Origin: Lumnitzera littorea
Taxonomy: Eukaryota > Streptophyta > Magnoliopsida > Myrtales > Combretaceae
Direction of reading: 5' to 3'
Assembly: GCA_024138015.1 (NCBI GenBank)
Contig: JAMXBB010000011.1
Span: forward strand, 40,230,542-40,294,541
Length of the DNA: 64,000 bases
Below the pieces are notes generated by a model, which searched no databases, was not told the origin of the DNA, and saw only the letters and a list, made by a program, of their open reading frames with translations. Below, piece by piece: positions 56,319 through 64,000 of this stretch; the first letter of the stretch is position 1, and the number at the start of each line of letters is the position of its first letter. The position numbers and the translations under genes were made by a program.

Positions 56319-57862
56319 AACCTACAATATCATCACCAGGCCGATCTTGTCTTTGCTGTCATTGATGTCCCCTCATCCTAATGTGTTTGCCCCACCTAAG
56401 GGGACCTGGAGGGTTGTAATATGCCTAGTCGTAGTCATCCTATGCTTGTATGAGGTCCTCAATAAGATGTGGAGAGTACAGAGGAACTACAAGGCAGTCA
56501 TGTAGCAACTGTATGCCATGATCAACATAGGCTCAAGCTGTGATGTAGTCTACCTCGTCAAGAGAGATTCTTATCTTTAGAACTCTTTAGCCTATAAAAA
56601 TAAGGGGATAACACAAGCCAATGTATGTTAAGTCAACAAAATAGTAGATATCAGAATCGCACTCACTAATTTCTCTAACAAAGCTTTAATTTGCTCGATA
56701 TACTAGTAAGTAATGCTCCCATAACGCTATGGTACCCACGCTCCACTCCTTTAGTTCAACGACTCGAATTACTCAAGCATATCGATGATTCCAAGTGGTA
56801 ATGCACGGTAGATGCTATGCAACCTAATCAACATTTGTATAACCTTATGGGTCTATATGGTACAAGGCTTCCTTCACGTTGCTTGGTGGCGGAACTCTTT
56901 GTAAACCACCAAACTGTTGAACCACACATTTTGGGAAGTGCTACTTAACTATATTAAAGTAGATGAGTGGCACCTGGGTTGTCCAAATGTGTCAGCTACA
57001 TCAATAGAACTCTGGTAGGATGTCTAGTATTTCATCTAGGTACAGCTATCATATAAGCTATAAAATCATATTATTATAGTTAGTGTCTATATAAAGTATT
57101 AAAAGAGAAGTTCATAAAACTACTTCTAATATGTACATGCTCTAGAGTTTACCTAGCCAATGCATCCTCATAGGCCTTAACTACATGGGTTAGGTACTGG
57201 CTCCTATCTTACTCCATCTTCTACCTAAACGCTAGAGGCCTTTCGCTATCTATGACCATCTCATGTCTACTAAGAAGGGCAATGTGTAGGAACCTATCCC
57301 AAGCCCACATCTAAAGAAGAATTGTTAGACCTCCCATCTTTTGAGCAATATCCATCAATGCGTGGCACAGTTGCTATATAGCCAAGCCAAATGTGTAGAC
57401 CTCCAATTAAATTGTTTACCTCGACTAAAGTCCTCCAATGGAGAGAGAAATATGTATGTACAAGGTAGCTAGATTTATCGGCAACCATAAATCCTCCTTA
57501 CATTTGTAGGATATATGCTCTTATGTATCGCTTAACCTACTCTTCATCTACCCTAGTATGTAGGAATTGGAAATGGCTGGCCAACTAACCCAAGTTCACA
57601 CATCCTCCTCTGCAATCACTACCCTCAATAATAACTCCAAAATATCTAGCATAGATGTGAGGCCACTCTTTATAGCACTTTGGGTCATCAGCATGTCATT
57701 GACCTGGAGACAAAATGGCACCTTCATATCTTGAAGTATGATGGTGAGCTCTCTATGAGCCATGAAGAAATTGTGTATCTCCAACCTCCATTTCTCAATA
57801 AGTGCTGTGATTAAGTGATTGTCAAGCTAGATGTACGGGAGACAGCTTAGCCCTATAAACCT
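56319..57862 (-). pseudogene. Plant mobile domain (PMD, MAIN/MAIL-like) pseudogene
   Basis: The minus strand from 57850 shows the PMD start: LDNHLITALIEKWRLEIHNF (family: L-SAFVERWRPETHTFH), then FFMAHRELTIILQDMKVPFC (GE-TITLQDV--L-GL). After a gap comes RYIRAYILQM, GGFMVADKSSYLVHTYFSLH and an L--W-Y--A---YRxLC-like region (RIDGYCSKDGRSNNS). That is the PMD order with its G-F-ADKS centre. PMD is found in Arabidopsis MAIN and MAIL1, needed for genome stability and silencing, and in retrotransposon- and MULE-carried copies. Stops run throughout. The sequence from 57290 to 56319 is more decayed. Whether this was a host gene or a transposon-borne copy cannot be decided. Confidence 0.7.
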
Positions 57863-58366
57863 AGCCTACTCTAGGGAAAGCACTGTATGAAGGTCTAAAG
57901 GGATCTCGTTAACCTATTAATCACTTCTAAGTTCTCACTCATGACGCCATATATGTAATACCTCCATGTCTTGTAAAAGAAACAATAACCAAACATGAAC
58001 AACTTCTAATATAGGAAAACATGGGAAGTTGTAAGAAATTGACCAATTAGTGGGCTTACATGTCTGGCCCAAACTCATCATGACTTGTACCGCTCTTAGC
58101 CAATCAAAATTGATCCATTTATGGGTTTAAGCACCATCTAGCCTGCAAAAGGAAAGACAATAGGGTAAGTAGTTGGTAATATATATATATACCATTTAAT
58201 ACAAATTAGACATTAGTTAATTAATAAACAAAAGTAAGAATGTGTGTAATTTTTTGTCTCGGGATCAATTACTCTGTTAAATTCTATGTGGACATGTTCT
58301 CCTATTCTCCTATTATGCCCTTCCCTTCTATATAAAGTGCAAGATGTCCTATTTAGACATTTTGTA
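57863..58366. other. Noncoding DNA upstream of the PMD pseudogene
   Basis: No supported frame. It may hold the decayed start of the PMD gene on the minus strand (58080-57863). An AT microsatellite is at 58179-58190. Confidence 0.35.
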
Positions 58367-60400
58367 ACAATCCTAAAGGGGGCCTAGTGGGATTATCTTA
58401 AATCTTCATCTCACTAGACACCTATGATGTGAAAATCGTTTTACAAGTTAGAAATTGCAAGACTTTAATTAATTAATCATTAGGCTTTTGATTTTTAATT
58501 CATTAATTTATTATAAAATATAAATAACTATGAATACCCAAGATTCCACAATCCATCAGGACAATAAAGAATGGGTAACATACTAAATAATAAGATCAGG
58601 TAGTAAGATTCTAAAATTTCATACAACTTACCAAGTTATAGTGGCTAAATAACAAAATGGTTATTGCATATAAAGTTCCAAACCAATTATATATTCCACC
58701 TTCTAAGTCTATATTTCTAACACCTATTTCAACACTAGTACTCTGCACCCGACTCTCCTCCTAATCCCGGCTTAGAGTTCACCTGCAAAAAAAGCTATAG
58801 GGGAATGAGTAAACCACAACTTAATAAGTTCGTTTCTTTCCACTATCATTTAAGTAAGTTATCAACCATTATTATCACATATGCAAATCTATCTACACAT
58901 GAAATATAAGCATCCATGATGAATGTGAGCACATATCCATTAGAGTTCGGAACCATGGAAGGTATGGATTTATATCATCTACATATTAATTGTTCCTTGT
59001 ACTTATCTACACGAGGCACCTCATCTTACTTATATGAGGTTATTTGGGGGCACCGTCCATCTAGACATAACTCGACTACTACCCTAGTCGAGAAAAGAAT
59101 TCCATACAAATCAAGTTAAGTAGATCCTAATTAGGGCCATCTACTACAAACAAATAAGATCTAAGGCCTCACAAGCTCAATATTAATAAAACAAATCAAG
59201 GCCCTTTGGGCTCCACATCAGAAAATCATGCCTACAGCCTCATGGGCTCAATTATGCGAGTTTTCTCGCTCTCAATCAATTGGAGATACTTTACTAACTT
59301 TGTTTTAACGATCAAAAATATCATCGATGGTCTCTATAGGTACGCACCAAAGTTGTACTAAAATCCTTTCAAGCCTGGAAAAAATTTCCAAAATACTTTT
59401 CTCAATCCATTTCAAAAATTGGTAAAGTTAGCACTCTATAGGTATATTAGTCGAATCATAGACATGTGACAAACATAAATGGTTATTTGGGACAAATATT
59501 TACACCTACTAATTTAGTGAGGCAGTTATGAAAATAGTTATTCAACAAACAATCAATAACAACGAAGAAATCAACAAGCAATTTTAAGCATAAGCAGATA
59601 GCAGATTATTAAAACTCCCTTACTTAGGTCTGCTCACCTACTTGTCTTAGTCTTCAAGATCCTTGAATAAAAATTAAGTCTCCTAAAATAATAATAATAA
59701 AATCCTATGTAGGTAGTTGGAAAAAGGGTTTCTTCATGATCCTTGAACTCTATCCAATTACCTAAATCCGCTATAAATTTCCAATTTTGATTAAAACTTT
59801 TATTGCATATAATATTTTCATTGTAAATCCAATTTTTATCATTTTATGGTTAATCTTTATCATTTTTGGATGTATTTTCATGTGATAAAGTCTATTTTGG
59901 AAGTTAGAACTCACATTTTCTAATATGGGTCTGGCTAGTTATAAATTTTCATGTAATTGGGTCCATTCACGTTATAATTGCTTTTTATAGGGTTTTCTTG
60001 GAAGTTTTATAATTGAGCTTTACATAAATTTTATTAGTGGGCCTAGAATTATGTGCCTAACTTTTACCTATTTTATTCCCATTAAGCTTAGTTAAAAAAT
60101 TTAGAATTTCTTATTAGGCCTTTTATGTCCAATTTTTGCACCCAACTCTAATTGGATTTGTTTTAATGATTTGTAGGCCTTCTAAATTTTTGTTTAGGCC
60201 TAAATAATTTTATTAAATTATATATTTTTTGTTTCTTATTCATTTTTAGGCCTTTTTTTATGTAATATCTCTAAATGAGCTTTTTCTTCAATTTTCCCAA
60301 CTCTACATGTTACAGGTCTAATTTATTTGTACATTTTTACTCGTACTTTAACTAAGTTAAATTTTTATAGCTATTTTTCCCTCTTTTCCAAATTAGGTCA
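58367..60400. mobile_element. Del/Tekay-like LTR-related repeat
   Basis: Begins TGTAACAATCCTAAAGGGGGCC, close to the start at 62474 (TGTTATAACCTGAGGGGCGGCC). The part 59780-60180 aligns with 63590-64000 in the same direction (for example TTTTAATGATCTTATAGTTAATC against a CATTTTATGGTTAATCTTTATC stretch). Noncoding. The right edge is not defined because similarity to the other copy continues through the place where an end was expected. Confidence 0.4.
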
Positions 60401-62473
60401 AGGCTCCTTTATGGGTTTCTCTATCCAATTTTGAGCCCTACTCTTTTTATTTGCTAATGTAGGGCCTAATTAGCCTAATTACTCATGATGTAAACAACTT
60501 AATTTAATTTCTATATCATCATAATACATAAAAATATCCTAGGGTTAGATTTCCAAGTTCATGCTATAAGTCTCTCCTTACCATTTTCATGTGATTTTCT
60601 TCATCTTTTCCAAATTTAACATTACAACCTTATAACATAATTTTCTAAATATATGTTCTAGTACTTACTTTAGATAAAACCCAAAATATTTTAAGGATGT
60701 TTCTTCCATGCTCTCAGCCCATAGAGGTATATGGAGAGATTTTCTACTTTCTTGTTACAATCCTTAAGGAAATACAAAGATTTTACATGTATACTTCAGT
60801 ATGCTACATTACATATAGAAGTCACAATGTATATAAACTTCCTCCCACAAAATCTACTACTTTACGTACCAAAATAATGTCTTGCTACAACGTCACTAGT
60901 ACATACATTTATCTACTTTTATATGCTAGGAAACTAAAGGAAAATACATAGATTTATGGGAATGAATGAAGAAAAACAAGATTACTCTAAGGGTGAAGCC
61001 TAGAGTGGCAATTCAGGAGCTCTTGCAAGGATGCTTGTTAGTCCCTTCTTCAAAATCCTAACATTCTCTTGTTGGCTTAACCTTGGTTGGAGAAATGAAG
61101 CTTGAAATATACTAGGGAATAGATGTGATGGAGTTTTGACAGTATGTTGAAGAAAAAGGAAAAAAAAAAAAAAGAGAAGATAAGGGGTTTAGGGTGGTAT
61201 TGGTTAGGAGAGGCAAATGGGAGTAAGGAAGTGTGATACTTTAAGAGTGGGATGTGAAATGAAAGTTAGAGTTTTATGTTTGCTCCATGGCCAAATGAGA
61301 GGAGCGAGTAAATAAGTGTAAGGGTATGTTGAAGTGAATTTTTGAAAATGAAAAGGGATGGTAAATGTTTGCTTCATCTAGTCGTAGCATTAGGAGGAGA
61401 GAGAGTGATATTTTTTTTTGTGACTCTTGTACTTGGTAAAAAAAAAAAATGGAATGGATATGAGTGCATGGTGTGACTAGTTTTCAATAGAGAAAAATAA
61501 GGGATTTTTTTCTCTTTTGTCACATCTTTTAGCTTGCTAAGTATAGGATGTGATATAATAGGTTTAGGTGGCTAAGTGTAGACTTAGCCTAGGTTATGTG
61601 ACTAATTATATCACATCAACTAGGTTTATACTTACATTATATCTTAATAAAATACACTAGCAAAATATACCGTATATTGTATAATATAATGTACATTCGA
61701 GTAAATTATACGTACGTAAGTAAAATTATATGCATATTGATATATATACATGTATGGCGCTATTTCTTCATACATGATGCAAAATTGCAATTTTATGAAT
61801 TTATCGCTACAATCGACTTAATTTAGCCAATTGTCATTATTTAAGAATATCTCTAATAGTTGATTATCATATTTGCATGACTTGATGTAATCCAAAGTGA
61901 ATTCACTAATCCTATATTTTAATTGGCTTAAATTTAAGTCAATTGATATTATACGGCATATTCTATAAATAATTGTATATGAAAGTTAAATGCTACATAT
62001 AGGTACATGTTTAGTGCAATACACAATCATGGGGGCAAGTTTGAGATTTTATTAATCCTACTTTCTAATTGGCTTATTTTAATTAATTAATATTACTTAG
62101 AAATATCTCTAATCATTTAGTAGCAATTTTACGCAATCTCGTGCCTTTAGCAATAATTTTAGTGATTTGGGGTTTTATTGGCATTAAGGTAAACTATAGG
62201 ATTTTATAACCTTAGGTTTTAAAATTTAGGGTTTCTATTATTTTCGGGTTCAAATTTTTTGTAAGTTTATGCACCTAAGGTTTAGGGTTTTCCTATGATA
62301 CTAGGGTTTTTGAATCGCATATTAAAGTTTTTTATATTCATTTTAGGTTTCAAAATAAAATTCATCTTGGTTTTAAATTTATGCTATCTTATTAACTCAA
62401 GCAAATATCTATAGCATTCAAGTTCAATTTGAAGTCCTATTTATAAAATTTATAGTGTTTACATGGGTTGCAG
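60401..62473. other. AT-rich noncoding DNA, no gene seen
   Basis: The plus-strand frame at 60697-60951 is Tyr/Thr-rich and has no recognisable domain. Degenerate GGTTTAGGGTTT words at 62215-62315 give a telomere-like look, but they are irregular and too few to be a telomeric tract. Confidence 0.45.
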
Positions 62474-64000
62474 TTGTTATAACCTGAGGGGCGGCCTAAC
62501 CATAACAAGTTAGCATATACCACACAAAGACCGTAAATTAGCTGCATTGCCACTCGACGACCTTTTATACGATATACAATACTACTATATAACTAAGTAC
62601 CCAAGAGTTATGCAAGCGAAGATCTTATCACAACAAATTTAATATCATGAGTTATCATGCATTATCTTAGCAAATATAGATAATGCATGACTTTAAATCC
62701 CTAAAATAATAGTAATCAAGATAATAGTCCTACACAACTACTAAATAAACAAAGGCAAAATAAACAACAATCATAAACCGAGAGTCCAACCAAATAGCTA
62801 TGTTCACTCTAGCTCTTATCTTCCATACACTTTTCCCCAAAAACTTCATACTGACTTCAAGCAGGCCTCAGCCTAGAATTGTGAAAAGGTTCTCTTATGA
62901 CAAAAGTCTATATGAGTGTAAGCTATAAAGCTCAGTGAAAGATTTATCAACTATACCGACAAGTAAGTTATTACAAACGTATGAATGTATGATCAAATAA
63001 AATGCCACAGAAGTATATATAGTTAACTAGGTACAGTATGCAACTCAAATTTGTTACCCTTTAAAGTTAAGGTTGGAGAATATACAACATCAGTTAAATC
63101 TGAGTACCATAGTTAAACTTACACTAACTACGAAACTCCACGTTTTGTATTCCAATAGAAATAGTTTTATTAACTTTTAAGAAAACTAAAAAAACTAAGT
63201 TTTGAGTATGGTTATGAGTGAACTTCTGCAATCTACGCTTACCCCTAAACGAAGGTATCTAAACTCAACCCTTAGCCAAGTGTTGATACCTCTAATGTCT
63301 AGTAAGCTCATAGGCTCAGGTAAGGTCATGTTGTACAAGTGCATCGTACTCTACTTTAATTTCATTTTTATAAAACAACCCTCGCATGGCCTTTTGTTAC
63401 CTCCATATGATATGATAGCTGGTATATATGTACATGCAATGCATGCTTATGCATGATCTAGTTTGAGAATCACTTGATAATTAAGGAATTTATAAAAAGT
63501 AATAATTTTTTAGATAAAAAAATATATTTTATCTAAATATCTACTTGAGAATCTACCTAAATTTCTACTTAATGTCACAAAATTTCCCAGTTTGAGATTT
63601 TTTTTAATCATACATAACTTTTCATTTTAGGTTCGATTTTAATGATCTTATAGTTAATCTATACCATTTTTTAGTGTTCTTTTATGTAGCGAGGTTCATT
63701 TTGGGAAGTTGAGATTTGAATTTTTAGTTCTAGTCCTAGGATGTTACAAATTTTATTCATTTAGGCCTAATTACTTTTTAATCAACTTTATGAACATTCT
63801 TTAAGTAGTGTCAGTAATTGTGCTAAATCTACTTGTTATTAGTAGGCTTAGATAATTTTCTAGATTTTATATTTTCTAAATATCTTTACTTTTGGGTTGA
63901 GAATTAGTTATTAGCTTAAAATGAGCCTTTTTTCTAAGTTTCTTGTTTTTGCAAGTCAAGAGTCCAACTTGTTTCTATATTTTTACCCCATCTTAACTTA
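62474..64000. mobile_element. Second Del/Tekay-like LTR-related repeat, runs off the window
   Basis: It starts TGTTATAACCTGAGGGGCGG and has the phrase AAAGCTCAGTGAAAGATTTA near 62930 common to such LTRs. CCTAGGATGTTACA at 63734-63747 could be the other LTR end (complement TGTAACATCCTAGG), giving about 1274 bp. The flanks (GCAGT, AATTT) do not match, so a solo LTR is not shown. Noncoding throughout. Confidence 0.4.

Noticed and set aside
62215..62315. Interstitial telomere repeat suggested by GGTTTAGGGTTT words
   Set aside because: The words are irregularly spaced and mixed with other sequence; there is no run of exact plant telomere units.
1..64000. CRISPR arrays, bacterial operons, phage genes, tRNA or rRNA genes
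   Set aside because: No regularly spaced direct repeats of the right size, no cloverleaf-like or rRNA segments, and the whole context is plant nuclear. The only tRNA-related sequences are retrotransposon primer sites.

Overview
The window looks like a piece of an AT-rich angiosperm nuclear chromosome, probably eudicot. The evidence is the decayed Ty3/gypsy retrotransposons of plant lineages (an initiator-Met-primed Reina/CRM-like group and a Tat-like group with a second RNase H), a plant mobile domain (PMD) pseudogene, MITEs with target-site duplications, and one intact plant-type gene. There are no operons, ribosome binding sites, rRNA or tRNA genes, or CRISPR arrays. Almost every reading frame longer than 60 codons is either a shard of dead retrotransposon coding sequence or a chance frame. 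The one convincing intact protein gene is at 30357-30941 (+): 194 residues, signal peptide plus one membrane span.

Layout. 1-3264: minus-strand LTR element (E1) carrying only gag and protease. 3265-6935: front half of a plus-strand gypsy element (A: LTR-like DNA, primer site, gag, start of protease), carrying a 204-bp MITE. 6936-about 20145: a block that splits A inside its protease. Its left part is a minus-strand gypsy element (B), itself carrying a solo LTR in integrase (8407-9281), a long Tat-type solo LTR (9543-12175) and a shorter LTR-like piece (14438-15062). The right part, 15.1-20.1 kb, holds an unrecognised decayed ORF, a primer-site-like motif and noncoding repeat DNA. 20146-about 23830: back half of the plus-strand element (D: protease tail, RT, RNase H, integrase, LTR start). 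23830-28400: minus-strand element F with an LTR edge, a purine tract, degenerate tandem repeats and a decayed ORF resembling the plant 'putative gypsy type transposon' domain. 29340-33000: gene neighbourhood with the intact gene, its promoter region, and a 495-bp inverted-repeat element downstream with a perfect 10-bp target duplication. 33000-38260: AT-rich intergenic DNA with another MITE candidate.

38599-56318: a 17.7-kb minus-strand Tat-lineage element (C) with both LTRs, polypurine tract, 3' tandem repeats, integrase, archaeal-type RNase H, RNase H, RT (YVDD kept), protease, gag and an Arg-tRNA-like primer site. It is interrupted inside protease by a 2861-bp solo LTR of Del/Tekay type with a perfect AAATG duplication. 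Element C sits beside, and perhaps inside, a decayed PMD gene on the minus strand (56319-57862). 58367 to the end: Del/Tekay-like LTR-related repeats and AT-rich DNA.

The parts do not form a pathway. They form a stratigraphy: elements inserted into elements, many reduced to solo LTRs, and then worn down. Stops in the best-preserved gag frame all sit where one C-to-T change in CAA or CAG explains them, as expected for long-methylated DNA. I see no previously undescribed functional system. The best leads are the nested insertions, the MITEs, the two reverse transcriptases that both read YFDN, the PMD pseudogene, and the lone gene that survives among the repeats. All comparisons were made by eye; family names are recognition, not search results.
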